From Thorsellia kenyensis (GTDB taxonomy: Bacteria; Pseudomonadota; Gammaproteobacteria; Enterobacterales; Thorselliaceae), in the NCBI RefSeq assembly GCF_042432445.1, contig NZ_JBHLXE010000108.1, forward strand, positions 222,002 to 286,001: 64,000 nucleotides of DNA, given 5' to 3'. This document shows positions 1-8,375 of the stretch, piece after piece (position 1 is the first letter of the stretch; each line of letters begins with the position of its first letter). The notes below the pieces were generated by a model, which was not told where the DNA came from, did no database searches, and saw only the letters and a program-made list of their open reading frames with translations. The translations under genes and the position numbers were made by a program.

Positions 1-1
1 T

Positions 2-280
2 CGTCAACCAGAAGTGAAAGAAGAAAAACCTGAATTTGATCCTGTCCTTTTACGACCTGTTGATGATCTTGAATTGACAGTTCGTTCTGCAAACTGTTTA
101 AAAGCAGAGTCTATTCACTATATTGGTGATTTGGTACAAAGAACAGAAGTTGAGTTGCTTAAAACTCCTAATTTAGGTAAGAAATCTCTTACTGAAATTA
201 AAGACGTGCTTGCCTCACGTGGGTTATCTCTTGGTATGCGTCTTGAGAATTGGCCCCCTGCAAGCATTGCAGAAGATTGA
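2..280 (+). CDS. rpoA: RNA polymerase alpha subunit, C-terminal part (partial, cut by window start)
   Basis: The window opens inside the gene; the reading frame is open from base 2, so only about the last 92 codons are present. They hold the alpha C-terminal domain, which contacts UP elements and activators: the DNA-binding stretch TVRSANCLKAESIHYIGDL, followed by the helix-hairpin-helix TPNLGKKSLTEIK, and the usual LGMRLENWPP tail. The next gene, rplQ, starts 36 bases downstream, the standard end of the alpha operon. A GTG at base 14 could be misread as a start, but the family requires a much longer upstream part. Confidence 0.97.
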   Translation, partial: RQPEVKEEKPEFDPVLLRPVDDLELTVRSANCLKAESIHYIGDLVQRTEVELLKTPNLGKKSLTEIKDVLASRGLSLGMRLENWPPASIAED

Positions 281-315
281 TCGACTATTTATAGTCTTAT
301 AAGAAGGATATAGTT

Positions 316-732
316 ATGCGTCATCGTAAAAGTGGACGTCAACTTAATCGTAACAGTAGCCATCGCCAAGCGATGTTTCGTAATATGGCTGCCTCATTGA
401 TTGAGCATGAAATCATAAACACTACGCTACCAAAAGCGAAAGAGTTGCGTCGTATTGTAGAACCATTAATTACACTAGCTAAAAATGATAGTGTAGCTAA
501 TCGTCGTATTGCCTTTGCTCGTACTCGTGTTCCTGCGGTTCGTGACAAAAATGGTAAAATTGTTTTTGATGTAGTTATGAAATTATTTAATGATTTAGGT
601 CCAAGATTTGCTAACCGTCAAGGTGGATATACTAGAATATTAAAAGCTGGTTTCCGTCCTGGTGACAATGCACCAATGGCCTATATTGAGTTTGTTGACC
701 GCCCTGCGGTTGAAAACACTACTGAAGCGTAA
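316..732 (+). CDS. rplQ: 50S ribosomal protein L17
   Basis: L17 is a core large-subunit protein near the exit tunnel. The N-terminus MRHRKSGRQLNRNSSHRQAM is the family signature, followed by the conserved RNMAASLIEHE and TTLPKAKELR segments. At 138 residues it is slightly longer than the usual ~127, with extra residues at the C-terminus. An AGAAGGA ribosome binding site precedes the ATG. It directly follows rpoA and is closed by a terminator hairpin, so it is the last gene of the alpha operon. Confidence 0.98.
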   Translation: MRHRKSGRQLNRNSSHRQAMFRNMAASLIEHEIINTTLPKAKELRRIVEPLITLAKNDSVANRRIAFARTRVPAVRDKNGKIVFDVVMKLFNDLGPRFANRQGGYTRILKAGFRPGDNAPMAYIEFVDRPAVENTTEA

Positions 733-754
733 TTTAAATTACTCTTTAATTAAG

Positions 755-782
755 AATGCCCACTTATGTGGGTATTTTTTTG
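755..782 (+). terminator. Intrinsic terminator of the alpha operon
   Basis: A 9-bp stem (AATGCCCAC / GTGGGTATT) with loop TTAT is followed by a run of T. It starts 22 bases after the rplQ stop. It ends only about 25 bases before the dusA start, so dusA translation begins almost immediately downstream of the T run. Confidence 0.85.
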
Positions 783-806
783 CCTGTTATTTTAATGGAT
801 ATTATA

Positions 807-1814
807 ATGTCATCCTTTTTTTCTCATCGATTTTCAGTCGCTCCAATGCTCGATTGGACAACAAGACATTGCCGTGTATTTCATCGTAGCCTAACAAAAA
901 ATGCTATGCTGTATACTGAAATGATCACTACGGGTGCAATTATTCACGGTAAGTACGATCATCTTTTATTTAATCAAATTGAATCGCCGATTGCGCTTCA
1001 ATTAGGGGGGGCAAATCCTACAGAATTAGCTTTCTGTGCAAAAAAAGCGGAAAGTTATGGGTATAATGAAATCAATTTGAATGTAGGTTGCCCGTCAGAT
1101 CGAGTGCAAAATGGTAAATTTGGTGCTTGTCTTATGGCTGAGGCTGATCTGGTTGCAGAATGTATTGATGCCATGAGTAACGCAGTCAATATTCCAGTCA
1201 CTGTTAAAACGCGTATTGGTATTGATGAATTAGATTCTTATGAATTTTTAGTGAATTTTATCGAAACTATCAAAAAAAAGTCAGGGTGTACCCATTTTAT
1301 TATTCATGCCAGAAAAGCTTGGCTAAACGGTCTTAGCCCTAAACAGAATAGAGAAATACCACCACTTGATTACGACAGAGTATTCAAATTAAAGCATGAC
1401 TTTCCTGAGTTAACTATCATCTTAAATGGAGGGCTGAAGGACATTAATCTAGCCCATTCTCTTTTACAACATGTTGATGGTGTGATGTTAGGCAGAGAAG
1501 CATATCAAAACCCCATGATCTTATTAGGTGTTGACAAACTATTTTTTGATGAGCAACCCCTAGCTTTTGATATTTCATCTGATAAAATGGTTGAAAAAGC
1601 GATCCTAGCTGTTGAATCTCTATATCCCTATATTGAAAATGAACTCTCAAAAGGTAATAAATTATCTCATATTACAAGGCATATGGTTGGTTTATTTACT
1701 GGGATTAAAGGATCTAAACAATGGAGAAGGGATTTAAGTGAATTAGCTCATAGGCCTTCTGCAGATAATCGTATTCTTGAAAATGCACTTTTGCACATAA
1801 AAAATGCTAGATAA
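807..1814 (+). CDS. dusA: tRNA-dihydrouridine(20/20a) synthase
   Basis: FMN-dependent enzyme that reduces U20/U20a in the tRNA D-loop. RFSVAPMLDWTTRHCR near the N-terminus (FMN site), the catalytic-cysteine motif NLNVGCPSDRVQNG, the stretch IIHARKAWLNGLSPK and the C-terminal SQWRR-like motif (SKQWRRDLSELAH) are specific to DusA rather than DusB or DusC. The frame is open further upstream into the preceding terminator. ATG 807 is preferred because a GGAT sits 6 bases upstream and the protein then begins MSSFFSHRFSVAPML as expected; ATG 795 is an alternative. About 335 residues, close to the family length. Confidence 0.95.
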   Translation: MSSFFSHRFSVAPMLDWTTRHCRVFHRSLTKNAMLYTEMITTGAIIHGKYDHLLFNQIESPIALQLGGANPTELAFCAKKAESYGYNEINLNVGCPSDRVQNGKFGACLMAEADLVAECIDAMSNAVNIPVTVKTRIGIDELDSYEFLVNFIETIKKKSGCTHFIIHARKAWLNGLSPKQNREIPPLDYDRVFKLKHDFPELTIILNGGLKDINLAHSLLQHVDGVMLGREAYQNPMILLGVDKLFFDEQPLAFDISSDKMVEKAILAVESLYPYIENELSKGNKLSHITRHMVGLFTGIKGSKQWRRDLSELAHRPSADNRILENALLHIKNAR

Positions 1815-1832
1815 TCAGCTAGATGCAAAAAT

Positions 1833-1868
1833 AAAACCCCTGGATTAAAAATGAACAGGGGTTTTTGA
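1833..1868. terminator. Bidirectional terminator between dusA and degQ
   Basis: A 10-bp perfect stem, AAAACCCCTG / CAGGGGTTTT, with a 13-base loop lies between the convergent dusA and degQ genes. The A/T runs at the stem base give a U tract in both directions. Confidence 0.85.
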
Positions 1869-1885
1869 TTGGTTTAGGCCTGTAA

Positions 1886-3277
1886 TTATCTAAATACTAA
1901 GTATATATTACTATTCCCTCTAATGATATTTAACGCAACGACTTTAGGTTTATCTTGCAATATTTTTTTCAATTGGCTTACTGATTCAACTGGTGTACGG
2001 TTTGCGCTGATAATGATGTCATCTTTTTGCAACGTGTATCTTTCAGCTACTGAATTTTTTTCTACACTTTCGATTTTAACACCTTTTAAACCGTCATCAC
2101 TCGAATGATCTACAAGTACAGCCCCAGTCAAGAATGGAGATATGTCTTCAGCATTTGCAGTATTAACTGAATCAGGTAACAAAGTCACTTTGACATCTAA
2201 TTCTTTACCATCCCTAATTAGACCCACATTCACTTCCTCACCTGGTGGTGTTGTTGCAATGCGCGCACGGAGTTCAGCAAAACTTTTAAGTGGTTTGCCT
2301 TCTAATGAGACTAATATATCTCCTGATTTGATTCCTGCTTTATCAGCAGCTGAATCAGATAGTACTTCACTTACAAATGCCCCTCTTTGAGCTTCAACGT
2401 TGAAAGCTTTTGCGATATCTGGCGTCATTTCACTACCTTTAATACCCAGTATGCTGCGTTTTACCTCGCCATGCTCAATTAATTGTTGGCTAAGATTTTT
2501 TGCCATATTACTAGGAATAGCAAAGCCAATCCCAATGTTACCACCACCTGGCGCTAATATAGCGGTATTAATACCAATTAGCTCACCATTTAGATTAATC
2601 AATGCACCACCTGAGTTTCCTTGATTTATAGATGCATCCGTTTGTATAAAGTTTTCTAAACCTTCTAGATTTAGCCCTGTTCTACCTAATGCGGATATAA
2701 TACCTGAAGTAACTGTTTGGCCTAATCCAAAAGGATTTCCTATCGCAATAGAGAAATCACCCACCCTTAATGCATCCGAATCAGCAATTTTGATTTCTGT
2801 TAAATTTTCAGGGTTTTCAACTTTTAGTAAGGCAATGTCAGACTGTGCATCACTGCCTATTAATTTAGCATCGAACTCTTTACCATCATTGAGTTGAATG
2901 CGTATCTCTGAAGCCCCCTCTATGACGTGATTATTTGTGATTATATAGCCATCTTTTGCGTTAATAATGACACCAGAGCCTAAACCTGAGAATTTATTAG
3001 GGCCTCTTTGTCTTGAACTATCTCCGGGGAAGTTTGGACCAAAGAAGTATCTAAATTCTTCAGGAATTTCGTTAGTTCTTTGACTCTGTCTTTCACCTGA
3101 TACTTTCACCGAAACGACTGCAGGAAGTACTTTTTCAAGCATAGGTGCAAGTGATTGCTCTTCGATGATCGCTGCAGGCAGACTCGCTTCTGCACTCATG
3201 TAGGGGGTTAAGTATAAACCTAAGCTCAATGCAATGGCTGTAAATAATTTGGACGTTTTATTTTTTGATAGGTACAT
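1886..3277 (-). CDS. degQ: Periplasmic serine endoprotease of the DegQ/HtrA family
   Basis: Periplasmic protein-quality-control protease and chaperone. An N-terminal signal peptide (residues 1 to ~31, ending MSAEA) precedes a trypsin-like domain with the triad His117 (TNNHVIEGA), Asp147 (AQSDIALL) and Ser222 (NQGNSGGAL). Two PDZ domains follow (about 265-355 and 375-463). The LA loop before the catalytic domain (about residues 65-95) is short, which fits DegQ better than DegP. 463 residues, family-typical. It lies 214 bases downstream of nhaA on the same strand; that gap has no terminator I can recognise. Confidence 0.93.
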   Translation of the reverse strand: MYLSKNKTSKLFTAIALSLGLYLTPYMSAEASLPAAIIEEQSLAPMLEKVLPAVVSVKVSGERQSQRTNEIPEEFRYFFGPNFPGDSSRQRGPNKFSGLGSGVIINAKDGYIITNNHVIEGASEIRIQLNDGKEFDAKLIGSDAQSDIALLKVENPENLTEIKIADSDALRVGDFSIAIGNPFGLGQTVTSGIISALGRTGLNLEGLENFIQTDASINQGNSGGALINLNGELIGINTAILAPGGGNIGIGFAIPSNMAKNLSQQLIEHGEVKRSILGIKGSEMTPDIAKAFNVEAQRGAFVSEVLSDSAADKAGIKSGDILVSLEGKPLKSFAELRARIATTPPGEEVNVGLIRDGKELDVKVTLLPDSVNTANAEDISPFLTGAVLVDHSSDDGLKGVKIESVEKNSVAERYTLQKDDIIISANRTPVESVSQLKKILQDKPKVVALNIIRGNSNIYLVFR

Positions 3278-3491
3278 AATTGCTCCTAGTTAAGTAATGT
3301 TATTACTTGATATTATTCAAAGCTTCTAGGATGTAAACCTAAAAGTTTTGCGCTTGTCATTCATACTATATAGGCACTTATTAAAATTGAAAGACCTATT
3401 TCTGTAAAGTTGTTTAAATTGGTAACTTGATTTTATAAGTTATTAAAACAACATTTAAAGCTGAATAAAAACAAAAAATTTCGTCTATGTA

Positions 3492-4679
3492 TTATTGGGA
3501 TTGTTTCTTAGAGGTTGCTACTAACAATAAATACCCAATAATCCCTGATGCAATTGATCCAGACAGAATTCCAACCTTAGCATAGTTTATAAGTTCTTTG
3601 CTAGCTTCATCAAAGGCCAAAATACTAATAAATATAGACATGGTAAATCCTATTCCGCAAATAAATGATACTCCTAGTATTTGACCGAAATTAACATTTT
3701 CAGGGAGCTTGCATATTCCTCTTTTTATAGCGAACCATGCAAAGGAAAAAATCCCAATTGGTTTTCCTAACAATAAACCAAGCGCAATCCCTAAAGGTAA
3801 GGGACCTGCAATTTTGCTAAGTTCAATGCCTGCCAATTCAATACCTGAATTAGCAAAGGCAAAGAGAGGAAGAATACACCAAGTAACCCATGGATGAAGT
3901 GTATGCTCTAAGCGTTCTAATGGTGATTCTGTCTGATGCAGCAGATCTGATTTCTTCGGACGCAGAGGAATAGAAAATCCTATGATTACCCCAGCAATTG
4001 TTGCATGTACACCTGATTTAAGAACGGCTACCCAAAGTATTATCCCTATAAGCATATAAGGAGTGATTTTTTTGATGCCTAGCATATTCATTAATAGCAA
4101 AATGAAACTAGCAATAGCTGCCACGCCAATAGCTTCCCAATAAATGTCTTTTGTATAAAAAAATGCGATGATTAAAATAGCGCCCAAATCATCAATGATC
4201 GCAAGAGCCAGTAGGAATATTTTAAGTGTCATAGGAATACGAGAGCCTAATAATGAAAGCACCCCTACAGCAAAAGCTATATCTGTAGCCGTTGGTATCG
4301 CCCAGCCACGCAATGTTTCTCTAGAAAAAAGATTAAACAACACAAAAATAATTGCAGGAATAGCGATACCGCCAATCGCAGCAATAAGAGGAAATAATGC
4401 CTTTTCTTTCGTGTTAAGTGCTCCTATGAGTAATTCTCTTTTAACTTCTAAGCCAATCACCAAGAAAAAAATAGCCATTAAGCCATCGTTAATCCAATGT
4501 AATAAAGATTCTTGTATTTTTATTTCACCTATTCCTATTGTGAAATAAAGATGAAGCACAGTATCATACACTCCCCCTAGTGGACTATTTGCGATGAGTA
4601 ATGCAATCATCGCAGCTATAATGAGGATTATTCCTCCACTCGCTTCAAATTTGATAAAACGTCTAAATAATTCTTCCAT
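3492..4679 (-). CDS. nhaA: Na+/H+ antiporter NhaA
   Basis: Inner-membrane electrogenic antiporter (2 H+ in, 1 Na+ out). Starting at ATG 4679 gives 395 residues and puts the ion-binding aspartates at Asp133 (ATDIAFAVG), Asp163 and Asp164 (IIDDLGAI), the same numbers as in E. coli NhaA. That, plus a GGAG six bases upstream, decides the start over the ATG at 4691 and the TTG at 4697. About 12 hydrophobic helices are visible. It is divergent from lexA. Na+ extrusion would support the Na+-driven TRAP transporter found later in the window (inference). Confidence 0.96.
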   Translation of the reverse strand: MEELFRRFIKFEASGGIILIIAAMIALLIANSPLGGVYDTVLHLYFTIGIGEIKIQESLLHWINDGLMAIFFLVIGLEVKRELLIGALNTKEKALFPLIAAIGGIAIPAIIFVLFNLFSRETLRGWAIPTATDIAFAVGVLSLLGSRIPMTLKIFLLALAIIDDLGAILIIAFFYTKDIYWEAIGVAAIASFILLLMNMLGIKKITPYMLIGIILWVAVLKSGVHATIAGVIIGFSIPLRPKKSDLLHQTESPLERLEHTLHPWVTWCILPLFAFANSGIELAGIELSKIAGPLPLGIALGLLLGKPIGIFSFAWFAIKRGICKLPENVNFGQILGVSFICGIGFTMSIFISILAFDEASKELINYAKVGILSGSIASGIIGYLLLVATSKKQSQ

Positions 4680-4790
4680 CTTTTTCTCCATAAACAATTA
4701 AGGTTTATTTACTATCTCATTGTGATAATTACTTCTTGTAACTTCTTGCCAATAGTTTTACACAAGCAATGTTATATATAAAAATATAAA

Positions 4791-4821
4791 CTGTAAATAA
4801 AAACACTGTTATTTTATACAG
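4791..4821 (+). promoter_or_regulatory. Two abutting SOS (LexA) boxes and lexA promoter
   Basis: Bases 4806-4821 are a perfect CTGT-N8-ACAG LexA box. Bases 4791-4806 form a second box, CTGT-N8-ACAC, with one mismatch; the two share base 4806. A TATAAT -10 element follows at 4828-4833. E. coli lexA also has two SOS boxes, so this is autoregulation by LexA; here the boxes are unusually close. Confidence 0.9.
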
Positions 4822-4892
4822 ATGTGATATAATTAACTCAGTCTTTGCCAGTTTAACATATTTCTTGCAAAGAAATATCTTAGGAGATAATT

Positions 4893-5519
4893 ATGAAATC
4901 ATTAACTAATAGACAACAAGAGATTTATCAATTAATAAAAGATGCTATACATGAAACGGGCATGCCACCAACGAGACAAGAAATTGCAAAGCAATTAGGT
5001 TTTCGCTCTGCCAACGCTGCTGAAGAGCATTTGAAAGCATTAGCAAAAAAAGGCTATATTGAAATGTTGGCTGGAACATCAAGAGGTATTAAATTATTAA
5101 TCAATGAGGATGTATTGCAAAAGGAACCTGAGGGGTTACCTTTAGTGGGTAAAGTGGCTGCAGGTGAACCTGTGCTTGCAATAGAAAATATAGACAGTTA
5201 TTTCCAAGTGGATGCGAATTTATTTACGCCAAGCGCAGATTATTTATTGAGAGTGGAGGGTACATCAATGATAAATATAGGAATAATGGATGGCGATCTT
5301 TTGGCTGTGCATAAGACTGAGCAAGTCAGAAATGGGCAAGTTGTGGTTGCAAGAGTTAACGATGAAGTGACTGTGAAAAGATTGAAAAAAGAAGGTAATA
5401 TTATTTATTTAATTGCGGAGAATGATGAATTTGAACCGATTGCAGTGGATTTGCGAATTGAACAGTTTGCTATTGAAGGTCTCGCTGTTGGTGTAATTCG
5501 TAACAAATCATTTCTATAG
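4893..5519 (+). CDS. lexA: LexA SOS repressor
   Basis: Represses DNA-damage genes and self-cleaves when RecA is activated. Winged-helix N-terminus (MPPTRQEIAKQLGF, SANAAEEHLKAL) and S24 peptidase C-terminus are both present. Self-cleavage site Ala90-Gly91 (KVAAGEP), catalytic Ser125 (EGTSM) and Lys162 (VKRLKK) are all visible. 208 residues. An AGGAG lies just upstream of the ATG, and two LexA boxes control it. Confidence 0.97.
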   Translation: MKSLTNRQQEIYQLIKDAIHETGMPPTRQEIAKQLGFRSANAAEEHLKALAKKGYIEMLAGTSRGIKLLINEDVLQKEPEGLPLVGKVAAGEPVLAIENIDSYFQVDANLFTPSADYLLRVEGTSMINIGIMDGDLLAVHKTEQVRNGQVVVARVNDEVTVKRLKKEGNIIYLIAENDEFEPIAVDLRIEQFAIEGLAVGVIRNKSFL

Positions 5520-5528
5520 AGTGTTTGA

Positions 5529-5550
5529 TTAAGGAAGTTATCTTCCTTAA
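5529..5550. terminator. Hairpin between convergent lexA and pheA
   Basis: A 9-bp perfect stem (TTAAGGAAG / CTTCCTTAA) with loop TTAT starts 10 bases after the lexA stop. There is no clear T run on either side, so termination activity is uncertain. Confidence 0.45.
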
Positions 5551-5597
5551 GATAACTACAAATCACCTCAAGGAAGCTATTGGTTTTTATAATGGCA

Positions 5598-6740
5598 TCA
5601 TGAATTGTCAGTAGGGTAAGAACCAAGAATTTTAAGAAAACGAGTTTGTTTTCTTAAGGCTTCCAAGGCATTTTGTAAATGACTTGAACTACTATTTCCT
5701 TCAACATCAATATAAAACATTTCCTCCCAAGGATTTCCCTTCATCGGCCTTGATTCAAGTTTTTTCATGATGATATTATGTTCTTTTAGTATCACCAATG
5801 CCTCCACTAAAGCACCGGCATGTTGTCCAGTTGCCATTAAAAAGGTTGTTTTGCTTGGTATATGCTCTGGTATTTCGTTTTTTTGCCTGCTTAATATTAA
5901 GAACCTAGTCATATTCTGCCCTTGGTTAGAAGGAGCCTTTTGTATAAGAGACAATCCATACATTTCTCCCCCTGCTTGACTTCCAATTGCAACATGTCCT
6001 TTAGAGTTGAGTTGACTTACTTTTTCCATCGCAGATGCTGTACTCTCGCAATAAACCACTTTCCAATTTGGGTATTGGGCTAAAAATTTGCTACATTGCT
6101 GGAAGGGTTGAGGGTGACTATATACAGTGGTGATTTCATCTAGTGATATAGGCGTTATGCCCATGAGGCAATGATCTATTGGAATAATTTTTTCACCTAC
6201 TGCAAAAAGATGTGTATTTTGCAATAAGTCATAAACTTCATTAATTGCACCTGAGCTGCTGTTTTCTAAGGGAACAATTGCATACTCTCCTTGGCCTTGT
6301 TCTACAGTTTGGAATATTTCTTCAAAATTATGAGCGTAGCATTCTATTATTTTATCAAGATTTGCTCGACCAAATTCTCTTGCAGCTACATGCGAGTAGG
6401 AACCTTTAGGTCCCAAAAAAACAACTCTAGCTGTATTACTTTCGGTGCTGTTGATCTGCTGGTTTATCCACTTTTGTTGAGTTTGAACAGATTGGGCAAT
6501 AATTGTTTTAAACAGGCTGATGACAAATGATTCATCTAACCCATAAGATTTCCCTAATTTGACTAAACGATTTAATAACTCATCTTCTCTAGCAACATCT
6601 TTAATAGGTTTATGTATTTCCAATTTTATTTTAGCTACTTCAGTAGCTAATTCAATTCTGCTACTCAAGAGGGTAAGTATTTTTTCATCTATATCAGTGA
6701 TTTTGTCACGTATGTCAATCAAAATTGGGTTATTCATCAT
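5598..6740 (-). CDS. pheA: Bifunctional chorismate mutase / prephenate dehydratase (P-protein)
   Basis: Converts chorismate to prephenate and then phenylpyruvate for phenylalanine synthesis. Order: AroQ chorismate mutase (about 1-95, IRDKITDIDEKILTLLSSR), prephenate dehydratase (about 105-285, FLGPKGSYSHVAAREF and NSSSGAINEVYDLL, HPQPFQQC) and C-terminal ACT domain (about 295-375) with the Phe-binding GALVEAL and ESRPMKGNPWEE motifs, so feedback inhibition by Phe is expected. 380 residues. I saw no Phe-rich leader peptide upstream, unlike E. coli. Confidence 0.96.
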   Translation of the reverse strand: MMNNPILIDIRDKITDIDEKILTLLSSRIELATEVAKIKLEIHKPIKDVAREDELLNRLVKLGKSYGLDESFVISLFKTIIAQSVQTQQKWINQQINSTESNTARVVFLGPKGSYSHVAAREFGRANLDKIIECYAHNFEEIFQTVEQGQGEYAIVPLENSSSGAINEVYDLLQNTHLFAVGEKIIPIDHCLMGITPISLDEITTVYSHPQPFQQCSKFLAQYPNWKVVYCESTASAMEKVSQLNSKGHVAIGSQAGGEMYGLSLIQKAPSNQGQNMTRFLILSRQKNEIPEHIPSKTTFLMATGQHAGALVEALVILKEHNIIMKKLESRPMKGNPWEEMFYIDVEGNSSSSHLQNALEALRKQTRFLKILGSYPTDNS

Positions 6741-6967
6741 TAGAACTCGCTTATCTTAATGCATAGATTATGCTTATTATTTGTAGCGTAATTAATAGGG
6801 TAGCACTTGTGTCAAGGCCTAGGTTTGACAAAATAGATAAAAAAGTTTTATTCATACTCTGTCATAAGAGTGATATTATACTCATTTGATAATAACAGAT
6901 TAAGCCCAATGAATAAAATGATAATCTTCTCAGTTTCTTTAACCGATTTTAATTTAAAGGTGGTAAG

Positions 6968-7597
6968 GTGAAATATAAAGTGGCCCTTACTGGAGGCATT
7001 GGTAGCGGTAAAACAACTGTAAGTCAACAATTTGAAGCACTTGGTGTATCTGTAGTTGATGCCGATATTATAGCCAGGGAAGTTGTTTTACCTAAATCAA
7101 AAGGACTCGTGCAGTTAGTGACTCTTTTAGGAGACTCTATTTTAAATCCAGATGGTACCTTAGATAGAGCGTATTTACGTCACATGATGTTTAATGAGAA
7201 TGAAAACGCTTTATTAATCAAAAACAAAGTAAATGCAATTTTGCATCCTTTGATAAAAGAAACAACACAACGCTACTTCAATGAAGCAACATCTGATTAT
7301 GTGCTTTGGGTTGTTCCTTTGCTTTTTGAAAATAAACTTAACCATGAAGCCCAAAGAGTTCTTGTTATTGATGTACCTGAATCTATTCAAATTAAAAGGA
7401 CAATTAATAGAGACTGTGTTAGTGAAGCACAAGTAAAAAAGATTATTGAAGCTCAAATTCCACGTGTGAAGAGGATAAATATGGCAGATGATATATTAAA
7501 TGGTCATTTGCCTTTGGATGAAATGAAAGAACAAGTGAAGTTGTTACATCATCACTATATACAATTAGCTAAGAAATTTAAGAAGAGTAGTCGTTAG
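6968..7597 (+). CDS. coaE: Dephospho-CoA kinase
   Basis: Last step of coenzyme A synthesis: phosphorylates the 3'-hydroxyl of dephospho-CoA. P-loop GGIGSGKTTV at the N-terminus, DADIIAREV and the VVPLLFEN lid segment are family marks; 209 residues. The start is GTG, preceded by AAAGG. zapD begins 14 bases downstream, as in enterics, but yacG, which usually follows zapD, is absent here. Confidence 0.96.
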   Translation: MKYKVALTGGIGSGKTTVSQQFEALGVSVVDADIIAREVVLPKSKGLVQLVTLLGDSILNPDGTLDRAYLRHMMFNENENALLIKNKVNAILHPLIKETTQRYFNEATSDYVLWVVPLLFENKLNHEAQRVLVIDVPESIQIKRTINRDCVSEAQVKKIIEAQIPRVKRINMADDILNGHLPLDEMKEQVKLLHHHYIQLAKKFKKSSR

Positions 7598-7611
7598 GAT
7601 AAAGTAATTAC

Positions 7612-8352
7612 ATGACAGAAATAATTTTTGAACACCCGTTAACAGAAAAAATGCGTACCTGGCTTAGGCTTGAGTACCTCTTTAAATCAATAAATTGCAG
7701 TAAAGAAATTGACTCTGAATCAATGGCGATCAACCATTTAAGGTCACTAATTGAAATTTCAGAAGTCCTTGAAAGAGGAGACATTAAAGTCGACTTATAT
7801 AAGGATTTAGATAGATTTCAGGCAAAATTTTCTTTTTGGTCACAAGCTGCAGATGTTGATCAGAATGTTATAAGTAACTGGCAAAATAAGTTAAAATCCC
7901 TATCTGAGGGCATCAAACAAGCGGGTCGCTTTAATACCCACTTACAAAACGATAAATTATTAAATGTAGTACGTCAAAGAATTGCTATACCCGGTGGCTG
8001 CTGTAATTTTGATTTGCCAACATTTCATGTATGGTTACATTTACCTAAATATCGGCAGCAAGAGATTATCAACGATTGGTTTAGACCTCTAGAAATACTT
8101 TATGAAGTGATAGCAACAATTAATGATTTGACTCGTAATATGGGGCAGCTCAAGCAAGTAGTCGCTAAAAAAGGTTTTTTTCAAGATGTCGCTGAAGATA
8201 AAGAGTTGTTGAGATTACATTTGTCAACTCAAGACTTAATTTATCCTCAGGTTTCAGGAGTGAAAAATCGTTTTATGATTAGATTTTTACCTTATGATGC
8301 TGAAGCAGGTTTTGTTCCTGAACAATTAAGTTTTACATTAGCCACATGCTAA
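7612..8352 (+). CDS. zapD: Cell division protein ZapD (YacF)
   Basis: Cytoplasmic FtsZ-bundling factor. The protein has the family length (246 vs about 247) and conserved segments FEHPLTEKMRTWLRLEYLF at the N-terminus, PGGCCNFDLPTFHVWLH in the middle and the C-terminal MIRFLPYDA. Its position directly after coaE is the usual one. Confidence 0.94.
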   Translation: MTEIIFEHPLTEKMRTWLRLEYLFKSINCSKEIDSESMAINHLRSLIEISEVLERGDIKVDLYKDLDRFQAKFSFWSQAADVDQNVISNWQNKLKSLSEGIKQAGRFNTHLQNDKLLNVVRQRIAIPGGCCNFDLPTFHVWLHLPKYRQQEIINDWFRPLEILYEVIATINDLTRNMGQLKQVVAKKGFFQDVAEDKELLRLHLSTQDLIYPQVSGVKNRFMIRFLPYDAEAGFVPEQLSFTLATC

Positions 8353-8375
8353 GTTACTTTGTTTATTAGTTGATT

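Noticed and set aside
5405..5626. Minus-strand frame overlapping lexA and the pheA end
   Set aside because: Shadow frame of lexA; no start signal and no family resemblance.
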